A DNA stretch of 10,182 nt from Beijerinckiaceae bacterium (lineage in GTDB: Bacteria; Pseudomonadota; Alphaproteobacteria; Rhizobiales; Beijerinckiaceae): positions 1-10,182 of the forward strand of contig CANGOK010000103.1 of the NCBI GenBank assembly GCA_947455285.1, written 5' to 3'. Positions 1 through 7,158 of this stretch are shown in pieces (within the stretch, counting starts at the first letter, position 1; each line of letters starts with the position of its first letter). A program made the position numbers and the translations under genes. The notes under the pieces are model-generated. The model saw only the letters and a program-made list of their open reading frames with translations. It did no database searches and was not told the DNA's origin.

Positions 1-150
1 AATCGCGTACCGCATCTCTGCGCCGCGATGGTGTGCTTAAGATACGTGTGACAGTCAGTTATCTCTCGATAAGACCTACCCGAAAGCAGGTCACGCAAGG
101 ATACCGCCGTCCACGTTTCTCTTTCTTCCGATTCAATTGTCAAACAGCGC
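1..150 (-). ncRNA. Probable rRNA operon leader (5' part, 16S outside window)
   Basis: Read on the minus strand, this stretch begins with a boxA-like element and continues with a purine-rich segment (around 102-128, containing GAAGAAAGAGAAACGTGG). I recognise that segment from leaders preceding 16S rRNA in Bradyrhizobium-like and related Hyphomicrobiales. It is followed by a local hairpin at 73-92 (arms GACCTAC and GCAGGTC, 7 bp with one G-U pair on the minus strand, 6-nt loop). No protein reading frame here is convincing. The mature 16S start is not in the window; it should lie to the left, transcribed leftwards. Seen directly: boxA-like motif, hairpin and upstream promoter. Leader identity rests on remembered similarity, so it is probable rather than proven. 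An alternative is the leader of some other stable RNA. Confidence 0.68.
138..149 (-). promoter_or_regulatory. boxA-like antitermination element
   Basis: The minus strand reads CGCTGTTTGACA, close to the bacterial rRNA boxA core (TGCTCTTTAACA in E. coli). In rRNA leaders this RNA motif is bound by NusB/NusE (S10) and protects the non-translated transcript from Rho. It lies about 130 nt downstream of the predicted transcription start, a plausible place for a leader boxA. The match is imperfect, so the call depends on its setting. Confidence 0.6.
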
Positions 151-285
151 ATTCATCGACGGAGTTTTTACACTCGGCGCGAACCAACCCTTCCCGACGT
201 ACTGTCAGGATATGAACGCCCGGAGGAGCTCGAAAGGAATTGGACCGCGTCAGCCGCACAAGGCGGCGTCGCCGTCAGTGGGTGC

Positions 286-314
286 TGTATATTCGGGGGC
301 CCGCGGCCTGTCAA
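286..314 (-). promoter_or_regulatory. Strong sigma70-type promoter, probably rrn P1
   Basis: On the minus strand there is a perfect -35 TTGACA (309-314), a 17-bp spacer and a -10 TATACA (286-291). The predicted start is the A at about 279. Directly upstream of the -35, an A/T-rich block at 319-336 occupies roughly positions -40 to -57, where an UP element binds the RNA polymerase alpha C-terminal domain. The discriminator between -10 and +1 is GCACCC, GC-rich as in stringently controlled stable-RNA promoters. This is the best promoter in the window and points leftwards into the boxA-containing leader. Confidence 0.7.
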
Positions 315-396
315 CCGGAATTCTCAAAAAATCTTTCGCGGCCGCAAAAATCCCGGAAAACCGGGTTGGTTCGCGATGCTCCGGACAAGAGGTCGC

Positions 397-429
397 CGCT
401 TTTTTGCGCGACTCAGGCGTAAAAAAGCG
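397..429. repeat. 13-bp inverted repeat (hairpin) between divergent units
   Basis: Left arm 397-409 (CGCTTTTTTGCGC) pairs with right arm 417-429 (GCGTAAAAAAGCG) over 13 positions, with one G-U wobble in plus-strand RNA, around a 7-nt loop (410-416). The T6 and A6 tracts lie inside the stem, not after it, so it is not a standard intrinsic terminator. It sits about 83 bp upstream of the predicted rrn -35 and about 200 bp before the M23 gene. It could be a protein-binding palindrome, a boundary element or a structured 5' UTR. A shorter inverted repeat (CCCGG-AAAA-CCGGG, 352-365) lies between it and the promoter. Confidence 0.6.
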
Positions 430-636
430 CCACGCCAAAGACGCCCTATTGGTACGACAACCACGTGACAGAGCCAGACCCGCCGCATTTGAGCCGTTTT
501 TCGATAGCTAGGCTCGCGCGTCGGCAACAAGCGCCGTCCTCGCCGTTGACCCGCAGGCGCGGCGCAGTCATGTTGACGCGTGATTTGCGTCGGCCCCGCG
601 TCGGACCCAGCCTGAGCAGCGAACAGGATACGCATT
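430..636. other. Intergenic, upstream of the M23 gene
   Basis: This is the remainder of the 5' region of the M23 peptidase gene. TTGACC (544-549) and TTGACG (574-579) occur on the plus strand, but neither has a recognisable -10 hexamer at 16-18 bp, so I do not call a promoter. Short reading frames crossing it on both strands have arginine/proline-rich, low-complexity translations and no family resemblance. Nothing else is identifiable. Confidence 0.5.
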
Positions 637-2679
637 TTGACGATCTTTATGGATACGCCGGCGCGGATGTGGTGGACCCGAGTGGACCGCCAAAACGACC
701 GCCTTGCGGATCACACGCATGTCAGGTCTGACCTAGGGGTTGAGCCGGCCATCGAGCTAGATGGCGAGGAGCACACTCAGGACGATCGTTGGCGCGTCTC
801 CTTCCGCTGGCTGGTCGGCACGGTCCTGACGGGCATGGCTGGCGCTTCGCTTATCGGCGCGGCCCTTTATGCGGCGCTCGGCAGCCATTCCTATTTCGCC
901 GAAACGCCCGCCTATGCGGTGGTCAATCGCCGCGACGGCGGCGGGGAGCAAATCAACGGGGGCAAGGGCGACCGCCTCATGAAATCGGTCGACCTCGTAG
1001 CGGCCAAGCAGACGTTCCGCACCTCGGCCCGCATGACCGTCGGCGATCGCGAGGTCATGCGCATGCGCGGCTTCACGCGCATCTCGACCCCGCTGGCCCT
1101 CACCAGCACCGGCTTTGCAGACGAAGTTCCGCCCTTCAACCCGATCAAACTTCTCAATGACGCTCGCAACCCCTTCTCGGCCGAAGCGATCGACCCGGGC
1201 GTGCGGCAAGATGATGCGGAAGTGTCGTTCGCCAGCCGCGATCTGGCGGGCGTCGATGTGCCGACGACAGGCCCTTCGCTTTCAGGCGACGAAGTGCAGG
1301 CGCAGGTCGCTGAGATGCTGAAAAGCGCATTTTCTGGCGGCAACCCCCTGCCGATGGCCTCACAACTTCTGCTCACGCGCACCAGCCGCGTTGGACTGGA
1401 TGCGTCCGGCGGACCTGGTTATGCGACGATCGGCGCGGGCGCATTGTCCTCGCCCTTCTCTAATATCGAAGTCCGCATGGTGGCGGAGAACGTGACGCCC
1501 CGACCGAAGAACGGCGTGGAAGACAAGGACTCCGAAGAACGTCTGATCACCGTTCGCAAGAATGAGCCGATCGACGAAATCCTGAAGAACAACGGAGCAG
1601 CGCGCGATCAGATCACCCGCATCGTGAGCGCGCTGAGACGCGGCGGCCAAGGCTCGGTGGCGGAGGGGCAACGGGTGCGCCTCCTGCTTGCGGATGTGAC
1701 CGGCCTTGGCAAGGGACTGCAGATCGCCCGCGTCTCCATCTATACGGATGATAAGCTGGAAGCGACCGTCGCCATGGCTGACGATGGCAACTTCGTGCCA
1801 GTGCAACGGTCTGAAACGCCGACGCCCGCGTCGCGTCGCAAGCCCGTCGAGGAAGAGGACGAGGATGACGGCGAAGGCATGCGCCTTTACGATTCGCTTT
1901 ATGAAACCGCGTTGAAATCGGATATTCCGCGCGCCGTCATCAATGATCTCGTGCGCATCTTCGCCAATGACGTCGACTTCCAGCGCGCCGTCAGCGCGGG
2001 CGATAGTTTCGACGCCTTCTACGAGGAAGGTGAAGAAGGCGAAACGCGCAACGACCTGCTCTTCGCCTCCATCACCTCACGCAACGAAACGTTCCGTTAC
2101 TACCGGTTCCAGACTCCTGACGACCAGATGGTCGACTTCTACGATGAGAGCGGACGTTCGACGCGCAAGTTCCTCGTGCGCAAGCCCATCACCGTCGGCG
2201 AGACCCGCTCCGGCTTCGGCATGCGCCGCCATCCGATCCTGGGCTATACCCGCATGCATACGGGCGTTGATTGGTCTGGACCGACGGGAACGCCGATTTT
2301 CGCCGCCGGCAATGGCACGGTCATCAAGGCGGGGCGCGAGTCAGGCTATGGCAATCGCGTCGAGGTGCAGCACGCCAATGGCTACATCACGACCTATAAC
2401 CACTTGTCCGGCTATGCGCGTGGCCTGACAGAAGGACAGCGCGTGCGTCAAGGACAGGTGATCGGATACCTCGGCATGACGGGTCTCGCGACGGGTCCAC
2501 ATCTTCACTACGAGGTCATCGTCAACGGCCACTTCGTCGATCCCTTGAAGGTCAAGCTGGCCCGCACACGTGAACTCGACGGCCGCATGATCGCGAATTT
2601 CAAGCGCGAGCGCGATCGCATCGATGATCTCATCAGCAAGGCGCCCGGCGCCTCGCGGGTCGCCACACGCACGAACTGA
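637..2679 (+). CDS. Membrane-anchored M23 (MepM-like) peptidoglycan endopeptidase
   Basis: This is a zinc metallopeptidase of the M23/LytM family, expected to cut peptidoglycan cross-links in the periplasm. The 680-residue product has a hydrophilic cytoplasmic N-terminus and one transmembrane segment at about 56-80. A long periplasmic region follows, with a LysM/OapA-like stretch (about 305-350) and an acidic linker near 405-415. A Csd3/MepM-type N-domain (about 420-520) precedes the C-terminal M23 domain (about 525-645). The M23 metal and catalytic residues are present: H541 and D545 (HTGVD), H589 (NHLSG), H622 and H624 (PHLHYE). The chosen start is TTG at 637, with AGGA 8 nt upstream; ATG at 649 is the alternative and loses only four residues. 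The gene is divergent from the putative rRNA promoter and convergent with gluQRS. The exact cleavage specificity cannot be read from sequence. Confidence 0.9.
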   Translation: MTIFMDTPARMWWTRVDRQNDRLADHTHVRSDLGVEPAIELDGEEHTQDDRWRVSFRWLVGTVLTGMAGASLIGAALYAALGSHSYFAETPAYAVVNRRDGGGEQINGGKGDRLMKSVDLVAAKQTFRTSARMTVGDREVMRMRGFTRISTPLALTSTGFADEVPPFNPIKLLNDARNPFSAEAIDPGVRQDDAEVSFASRDLAGVDVPTTGPSLSGDEVQAQVAEMLKSAFSGGNPLPMASQLLLTRTSRVGLDASGGPGYATIGAGALSSPFSNIEVRMVAENVTPRPKNGVEDKDSEERLITVRKNEPIDEILKNNGAARDQITRIVSALRRGGQGSVAEGQRVRLLLADVTGLGKGLQIARVSIYTDDKLEATVAMADDGNFVPVQRSETPTPASRRKPVEEEDEDDGEGMRLYDSLYETALKSDIPRAVINDLVRIFANDVDFQRAVSAGDSFDAFYEEGEEGETRNDLLFASITSRNETFRYYRFQTPDDQMVDFYDESGRSTRKFLVRKPITVGETRSGFGMRRHPILGYTRMHTGVDWSGPTGTPIFAAGNGTVIKAGRESGYGNRVEVQHANGYITTYNHLSGYARGLTEGQRVRQGQVIGYLGMTGLATGPHLHYEVIVNGHFVDPLKVKLARTRELDGRMIANFKRERDRIDDLISKAPGASRVATRTN

Positions 2680-3549
2680 TCAGGCGAAGCCGAGGCGCCT
2701 GCGCAACTCGATCGGGCTCACCCCCTCGAGGCGCAGGGACCTGATCGCCTTGGCGCGGGTGCTTTTCGAGAGCTTCTCGCCGCCCTTGTCACGCAGCAAT
2801 TTGTGATGGTGATAGCGGGGGGCGTCGAAGCCCAGCAAGGCCTGCAAAAGCCGATGCAGACTTGTGGCGTTGAAGAGATCCTGACCGCGCACGACGTCAG
2901 TGATCTTCTGGATATGATCGTCCACCACCACGGCTATGTGGTAGCTCGTGGGAATGTCGCGCCGCCCGATCACGGCGTCGCCCCAGAGCGCGGGCTCAGC
3001 CGTGATGTCGCGCGGCTGATCCTCCTCGCCAAACTCACACCAGCCAAGCCGCATGCCCGCCACCGCGAGGGCCTCATCCATATTGATCCGCAGGGCCGCA
3101 TGCTGGCCCGCCGCCAGACGCTGCGCGCGCTCATCCGCGCTCATGTGCTTGCAGGTCCCCGGATAGAGCGGCGTTCCGTCAGGATCGCGCGGCCAATCGG
3201 GGGAGCCGTTGACGACACGGGCGATCTCGGTGCGCGAGCAGAAGCAGGGATAGAGCAGCCCCCGCTCCGTCAGGCCTTCTAGCGTGCAGGCGTAATCCGA
3301 GAAATGCTCGGACTGGCGGCGCACCGGCTCTTGCCAGGTGATCCCGAGCCAGCTCAGGTCCTCGAAAATGGCCGCCTCATATTCCCTGCGGCACCGGTCA
3401 AGGTCGATATTCTCGATCCGCAGCAGCAGTTGTCCGCCCAGCTTGCGCGCGACGCGCTCGTTCTGGAGCGCGGAATAGGCATGCCCCAAATGGAGATAGC
3501 CATTCGGCGAGGGCGCGAAGCGAAGCGTGGGAAGGTGCGATGTGGTCAT
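2680..3549 (-). CDS. gluQRS: Glutamyl-Q tRNA(Asp) synthetase
   Basis: A cytosolic, truncated paralogue of glutamyl-tRNA synthetase. The family activates glutamate with ATP and attaches it to the queuosine base at position 34 of tRNA(Asp), rather than to the 3' end. The 289-residue length fits GluQRS, which lacks the anticodon-binding domain of GltX. The class I signatures are visible: HLGH at 20-23 (HIGH motif) and KLSKS at 259-263 (KMSKS motif). The zinc site is also present: C102 and C104 (CFC), Y129 and C133 (LYPGTC). The substrate-pocket segment RFAPSPNGYLHLGHA at the N-terminus is typical. Its stop codon abuts the stop of the M23 gene with no intervening base. The start ATG at 3547-3549 has no strong Shine-Dalgarno. 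Activity presupposes a queuosine-modified tRNA(Asp) in the host. Confidence 0.93.
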   Translation of the reverse strand: MTTSHLPTLRFAPSPNGYLHLGHAYSALQNERVARKLGGQLLLRIENIDLDRCRREYEAAIFEDLSWLGITWQEPVRRQSEHFSDYACTLEGLTERGLLYPCFCSRTEIARVVNGSPDWPRDPDGTPLYPGTCKHMSADERAQRLAAGQHAALRINMDEALAVAGMRLGWCEFGEEDQPRDITAEPALWGDAVIGRRDIPTSYHIAVVVDDHIQKITDVVRGQDLFNATSLHRLLQALLGFDAPRYHHHKLLRDKGGEKLSKSTRAKAIRSLRLEGVSPIELRRRLGFA

Positions 3550-3662
3550 GGGTCAGCCAGTGCGGACCTCAAACTGGCGCGGGGAGGCCGTGAAAGCAAG
3601 GTGGGATGCCGACGATCCCCTCCCCGCTTGACGCCGCGCTTCCGCCGCTTCACACAACATCC

Positions 3663-4358
3663 ATGAGCACGTCTTCCCCTACCTCCCTCACCGGCCCCCG
3701 CCTCGCGCCCCGTTCTGGCGCAGCGAAGCAGCTGGTGGTCTTTCTGCATGGCTATGGCGCTGATGGGCGCGATTTGATTGACATTGGCAAGCAATGGCAG
3801 CGCATCCTGCCGGAAGCGGCCTTTGTCTCGCCCAATGCGCCCGAGCCCTGCGGCATGGCGCCCATGGGCAGGCAGTGGTTCCCGCTCACCATGCGCGATC
3901 CCCATGAGCGCTGGCGGGGCGTCAACGCCGCCCGGCCCTGCCTTGACGCCTTTCTCGACGCCGAACTTGAGGCTGCGGGCCTTGATGAAAGCAAACTTGC
4001 GCTCGTCGGCTTCAGCCAAGGAACCATGATGGCCCTGCACACGGGCCTTCGCCGCAAGCGCGCCCCCGCCGCCATCCTTGGCTATTCGGGCGTGCTGGTC
4101 GGCCCCGAGCATCTGTCTGAGGCCACCGCACGCAACGCGAAGGGCGAGCCGCCGCCGGTGCTGCTAGTCCACGGCACATCAGACGAAGTCATACCCTTTG
4201 AGGCCCTGTTCGACAGCTCCGAACAATTGGCCAAGGCCGAGATCCCGACCCAGTGGCACATGGCGCCCGGCGTCGGCCATGGAATCGATCAGACGGGCCT
4301 CGTCCATGGGGGCCTGTTTCTGGCGAAGGCCTTCGGCGTTCGCCTGCCCAGCCGCTAA
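3663..4358 (+). CDS. Alpha/beta-hydrolase, phospholipase/carboxylesterase family
   Basis: A serine hydrolase of the Abhydrolase_2 (YpfH/carboxylesterase) family. Members hydrolyse short-chain esters, lysophospholipids or thioesters in the cytosol; the substrate here is unknown. From ATG 3663 the product has 231 residues, the usual family size, without a signal peptide. The N-terminal strand and oxyanion segment is VVFLHGYGADGRDL. The catalytic triad is S118 in GFSQG, D174 in HGTSDEVIP and H206 in GVGHGID. An upstream in-frame ATG at 3606 would add 19 low-complexity residues, and its purine-rich stretch lies too close to act as a normal ribosome site. I therefore prefer 3663, though neither start has a good Shine-Dalgarno. 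The gene is divergent from gluQRS and precedes the decarboxylase-like gene by 35 bp, so co-transcription with it is likely. Confidence 0.85.
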   Translation: MSTSSPTSLTGPRLAPRSGAAKQLVVFLHGYGADGRDLIDIGKQWQRILPEAAFVSPNAPEPCGMAPMGRQWFPLTMRDPHERWRGVNAARPCLDAFLDAELEAAGLDESKLALVGFSQGTMMALHTGLRRKRAPAAILGYSGVLVGPEHLSEATARNAKGEPPPVLLVHGTSDEVIPFEALFDSSEQLAKAEIPTQWHMAPGVGHGIDQTGLVHGGLFLAKAFGVRLPSR

Positions 4359-4393
4359 TTCAACCCTGAACCCGTCAAGAGAAGGAAACCACG

Positions 4394-5383
4394 GTGAACA
4401 AGGTCAAGCTCTCCATCGCAACCACGGATTACGATCATTTCCGCGACTTCCGCTTCGGCCTCGTGCAGGCGGAAGGGATCGAACATACCTGGCTCAACCT
4501 CGGCCACCACGAGGTCTTCGCGCGCTTCACCTTCAACCGTGAATGGGATGTGACGGAGCTGTCCTGCGCCAAGTTCACCGCTCAGGTGACGCGCGACAAT
4601 CCCGACATCGTCGGCCTGCCGGTGATCTGCTCGCGCCTGTTCCGCTTCTCGTCCTTCTATGTGAACAAGAACAGCGGCATCAAGACGGTACAGGACCTCA
4701 AGGGCAAGCGCGTCGGCTCGCCTGAATGGGCCCATTCGGCCGCCGTCTACATGCGCGGCTGGATGCACAACGAATGCGGCGTGAAGCTGCAGGACGTGCA
4801 CTGGTATCAGGCTGGCGCCAATGCGCCGGGCCGCATCGAGAAGGTCGAACTGTCGCTCCCCGAAGGCGTGAAGCTGACCCGCGTCTCCGACAAGTCGCTC
4901 TCGGAAATGCTGGCTTCGGGCGAGATCGATTGCGCCATCATCGCGCGTCCGCCCACCTGCTTCCTCGAAGAGCACCCCGATGTCGTGCGCCTCTATCCGA
5001 ACTATCTCGAGATGGAGGAAGAATACTTCGAGCGCACCAAGGTGTGGCCGATCATGCACATCATCGCCGTCCAGAAGCACATTCTCGATGAGAATCCCTG
5101 GATCGCCCGCAACCTCGTGAACGCCTTCAACGAGTCGAAGCGCCGCTCGATCGAGCGCCTCTTCGATCCCGCGGTCTCGCGCTATCCGCTGCCGTGGTTG
5201 CCGACCTATGCGCGCCGCATGCGCGACATGATGCATGGCGACACCTTCCCCTTCGGCGTCGAGGCCAACCGGCCTACCTGGGAACAGCTGCTGCTCTATA
5301 CCTATCAGCAGGGCATCGCCCATCGTCACGCCAAGGTGGAGGAGGTGTTCCCCGCCGGCATCGACACCGAGATCATCGTCTGA
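4394..5383 (+). CDS. 4,5-dihydroxyphthalate decarboxylase-like / NMT1-like protein
   Basis: A 329-residue protein with the periplasmic-binding-protein type II fold seen in both NMT1/SsuA-type ABC receptors and 4,5-dihydroxyphthalate decarboxylases of phthalate catabolism. Typical segments are the N-terminal strand KLSIATTDYDHF, VTELSCAKF near 52-60, DLKGKRVGSPEW near 98-110 (the switch region that in ABC receptors reads LKGKRVG), and EIDCAIIARPP near 175-187. There is no signal peptide, so it should act in the cytosol. That favours an enzyme over a transport receptor; no ABC permease or ATPase lies nearby. The start is GTG at 4394, supported by a GAAGGAAA Shine-Dalgarno at 4381-4388. It follows the hydrolase by 35 bp and precedes the methyltransferase by 56 bp. 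Family membership is fairly sure; the substrate (an aromatic carboxylate in characterised relatives) is inference. Confidence 0.78.
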   Translation: MNKVKLSIATTDYDHFRDFRFGLVQAEGIEHTWLNLGHHEVFARFTFNREWDVTELSCAKFTAQVTRDNPDIVGLPVICSRLFRFSSFYVNKNSGIKTVQDLKGKRVGSPEWAHSAAVYMRGWMHNECGVKLQDVHWYQAGANAPGRIEKVELSLPEGVKLTRVSDKSLSEMLASGEIDCAIIARPPTCFLEEHPDVVRLYPNYLEMEEEYFERTKVWPIMHIIAVQKHILDENPWIARNLVNAFNESKRRSIERLFDPAVSRYPLPWLPTYARRMRDMMHGDTFPFGVEANRPTWEQLLLYTYQQGIAHRHAKVEEVFPAGIDTEIIV

Positions 5384-5391
5384 GATCCTTC

Positions 5392-5420
5392 TGCGCGGGC
5401 GGGCTCGCCTCGCCCGCGCA
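5392..5420 (+). terminator. GC-rich hairpin after the decarboxylase-like gene
   Basis: A perfect 10-bp stem (arms TGCGCGGGCG at 5392-5401 and CGCCCGCGCA at 5411-5420) with a 9-nt loop starts nine bases after the stop codon at 5381-5383. No U-tract follows, so it is not a canonical intrinsic terminator. In GC-rich genomes such stems may attenuate transcription or protect the 3' end of the upstream message. It would partly uncouple the methyltransferase from the two genes before it. Confidence 0.5.
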
Positions 5421-5439
5421 TCACTGACGAAAGCAACGC

Positions 5440-6219
5440 ATGTCCCTCGACGTCGTAGACCTGCGTTCCTTCTACGCCTCGGCCCTTGGCCGGGTGGCTC
5501 ACCGTTTTGTGGGCGCGATCATAGCCCGGCGCTGGGAGAATTGTGCGGGCATGTCCATGCTGGGCGTCGGCTACGCCACCCCCTATCTCAACGGTTTTCG
5601 CGATAGCGCGGTCAGGGTGCTGGCCTTCATGCCCGCCGAACAGGGCGTTGTGAACTGGCCGGAGGATGGCGCTTCTTCCGCAGCGCTCGTTGACGCCACC
5701 ATGATGCCCCTGCCCGACGCCTGCATCGATAGGGTTCTGCTGGTGCATGCGCTGGAGCTCAGCGAGGCGCCGAGCGAACTGCTTTCCGAAATCTGGCGCA
5801 TCCTCACCCCCGGCGGGCGATTGATGATCGTCGCGCCCAACAGACGCGGGGTATGGGCGCGGCTTGAGACGACGCCCTTCGGACAGGGGCGCCCCTATTC
5901 GCGCGGCCAGCTACGCGAATTGCTGCGCGAAACCATGTTCTCGCCGATCCATGAAGCCGAAGCGCTCTATGTGCCCCCATTCGGGCGTCCATTCCTGCTG
6001 CGCATGGCCGGCGCCTTCGAGCGCATGGGCGAGCGTTTCGACCTGCCGGGTGGAGGCGTTCATGTCATCGAGGCGACGAAGCAACTTTATCGCCCCATCG
6101 GCGCCCGCAAGGTCGCGCGCCGCCGCCTGCCCGAACTCGAGCCCGCGCTGGCGCCGACACCTGCCGGCATAGGCTTTGGCGGCAACCGCCGTGAAGCCGA
6201 CGATCAGGCCGCGCGGTAA
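5440..6219 (+). CDS. Class I SAM-dependent methyltransferase-like protein
   Basis: A 259-residue protein with the Methyltransf_11 layout. Recognisable parts are a post-motif segment LPDACIDRVLLVHALE (about 91-106) and the helix-turn LLSEIWRILTPGGRLMIVAPN (about 114-134), the usual motif III region. A substrate-side segment ending in YSRGQLRELL follows near 153-162. The SAM-binding motif I is weak: MLGVGYATPYL at 40-50 in place of the normal D/E-x-G-x-G-x-G, so SAM binding may be altered or the protein may be non-catalytic. The C-terminal 45 residues are basic, then proline/alanine-rich and probably disordered. ATG 5440 is preceded only by a weak GAAAGCAA. From memory, relatives in Hyphomicrobiales lie next to gloB; here the pair is separated by about 3.2 kb. 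Its 3' end overlaps the dioxygenase gene by 16 bp. The substrate is unknown. Confidence 0.75.
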   Translation: MSLDVVDLRSFYASALGRVAHRFVGAIIARRWENCAGMSMLGVGYATPYLNGFRDSAVRVLAFMPAEQGVVNWPEDGASSAALVDATMMPLPDACIDRVLLVHALELSEAPSELLSEIWRILTPGGRLMIVAPNRRGVWARLETTPFGQGRPYSRGQLRELLRETMFSPIHEAEALYVPPFGRPFLLRMAGAFERMGERFDLPGGGVHVIEATKQLYRPIGARKVARRRLPELEPALAPTPAGIGFGGNRREADDQAAR

Positions 6220-7085
6220 AAGGGCTTGCCGCCCGCAATCGTCGTGCGATGCATGTGGCGCGTGTCGGGATAGCTATAGCCGCCGCCCGCCATGTGGTTC
6301 AGGCTGGGATTATCCCAGAACACAAGGTCCCCATCCTTCCACTTATGCGTATAGCGCCAGGCGGGATTGGAGAACATGAAACGGAACAGCTCATCGAGCA
6401 GCGGCTGCGCCTGCGCATCATCCATATCCTCGATGGCGATGGTGAAGCGCGGCGAAATATAGAGCGCCTGCAGGCCGGTTTCGGGATGGGTGCGCACCAT
6501 GGGCTGCGCGATGGGCTTTGTCTCCTTCTCCCGGCGCTTGTAATATTCGGCGGCGGCCTCGCGTTCGGCGGAGATGGTCACGCGCGGATTGAGCGTCTTC
6601 GAAACGTGATGGACCGCGTTGCGGCCCTCGATCTGGCGCTTCAGCTCATCTGGCAGCGCCGCATAAACCTGCGCGGTGTTGATGAATTCCGTATCGCCGC
6701 CCTGATTTGGGTTCTTCACCGAATAGAGCATGGTGATGCGGCAGGGCTCGGCGAGATGGGAGGAATCCGAATGCCAGAAATCGCCCGCGTCCACGATGCC
6801 AACCTGCGAACCATCGGGCCTGCGCTCATTGGAAAGAATCAGCACATCATTGTCATCGGGATGGCAATAAGCGCTGCGGTCCTGCGACTCCAGCGCGCCC
6901 CATTGGCGAGCGAAACGCGCCTGCGCGGCAGGCGTCAGGTGCTGGTCGCGGATGCAGATGATGGGATAGCGATGGAAGGTCTTCTGAAGCGCCGCGAAGT
7001 CTTCCGCAGAAACGGGGCTGGAGCAATCAAGGCCGATGATCTCCGCCGCGCCTGCGGGTGAAATCTGGTTGAGTGTGAAGGCCAT
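6204..7085 (-). CDS. TauD/TfdA-family Fe(II)/2-oxoglutarate-dependent dioxygenase
   Basis: A cytosolic non-haem iron oxygenase that couples 2-oxoglutarate decarboxylation to hydroxylation of an organic substrate. Family members release sulfite from taurine, cleave 2,4-D-type ethers, or attack other small acids. The 293 residues match the family. The iron triad is intact: H105 and D107 in FWHSDSSH, and H264 in DNPSLNHMA. R276 or R280 in DTRHMHRTT is the expected 2-oxoglutarate-binding arginine. The start is the ATG at 7083-7085, preceded on the minus strand by an AGGAGGAG ribosome site. A longer frame to 7127 adds 14 residues but would begin almost at the predicted transcription start, so I reject it. 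It is divergent from the two receptors and converges on the methyltransferase with a 16-bp overlap. The substrate is not predictable; it is probably taken up through the receptors next door. Confidence 0.88.
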   Translation of the reverse strand: MAFTLNQISPAGAAEIIGLDCSSPVSAEDFAALQKTFHRYPIICIRDQHLTPAAQARFARQWGALESQDRSAYCHPDDNDVLILSNERRPDGSQVGIVDAGDFWHSDSSHLAEPCRITMLYSVKNPNQGGDTEFINTAQVYAALPDELKRQIEGRNAVHHVSKTLNPRVTISAEREAAAEYYKRREKETKPIAQPMVRTHPETGLQALYISPRFTIAIEDMDDAQAQPLLDELFRFMFSNPAWRYTHKWKDGDLVFWDNPSLNHMAGGGYSYPDTRHMHRTTIAGGKPFYRAA

Positions 7086-7128
7086 GGGCTCCTCCTGATC
7101 GTCATTGCGCCGCGCGCTGTTGGCCAAG

Positions 7129-7158
7129 ACCCTAAGAGCGCGGGGGAAGCCCTGTCAA
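7129..7158 (-). promoter_or_regulatory. Candidate promoter of the dioxygenase gene
   Basis: The minus strand has a perfect TTGACA (-35, 7153-7158), an 18-bp spacer and TAGGGT (-10, 7129-7134), which keeps the conserved TA...T positions. TTAGGG at a 17-bp spacing is the alternative reading. The predicted start is near 7122, about 37 nt before the preferred ATG. Confidence 0.5.

Noticed and set aside
137..511. 124-residue open frame on the plus strand in the left intergenic region
   Set aside because: It crosses the minus-strand promoter, boxA and both hairpins, has no recognisable domain, and its composition is that of a chance frame in GC-rich DNA.
324..635. 103-residue open frame on the minus strand
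   Set aside because: It is arginine-rich with no family resemblance, overlaps the hairpin and the UP-like region, and has no ribosome site.
3606..3662. 19-residue N-terminal extension of the hydrolase
   Set aside because: It is low in complexity and absent from the usual family length; not fully excluded because neither start has a good ribosome site.
4355..5329. 324-residue open frame antisense to the decarboxylase-like gene
   Set aside because: The translation is histidine/aspartate/glutamate-rich, typical of the antisense frame of a GC-rich gene; the plus strand encodes a recognisable family.
6249..7061. 270-residue open frame antisense to the dioxygenase
   Set aside because: The minus strand carries the intact HxD...H iron motif and a strong ribosome site; the plus-strand frame has no recognisable domain.
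7086..7127. 14-residue N-terminal extension of the dioxygenase
   Set aside because: It would start within a few bases of the predicted transcription start; the downstream ATG has AGGAGGAG in front of it.
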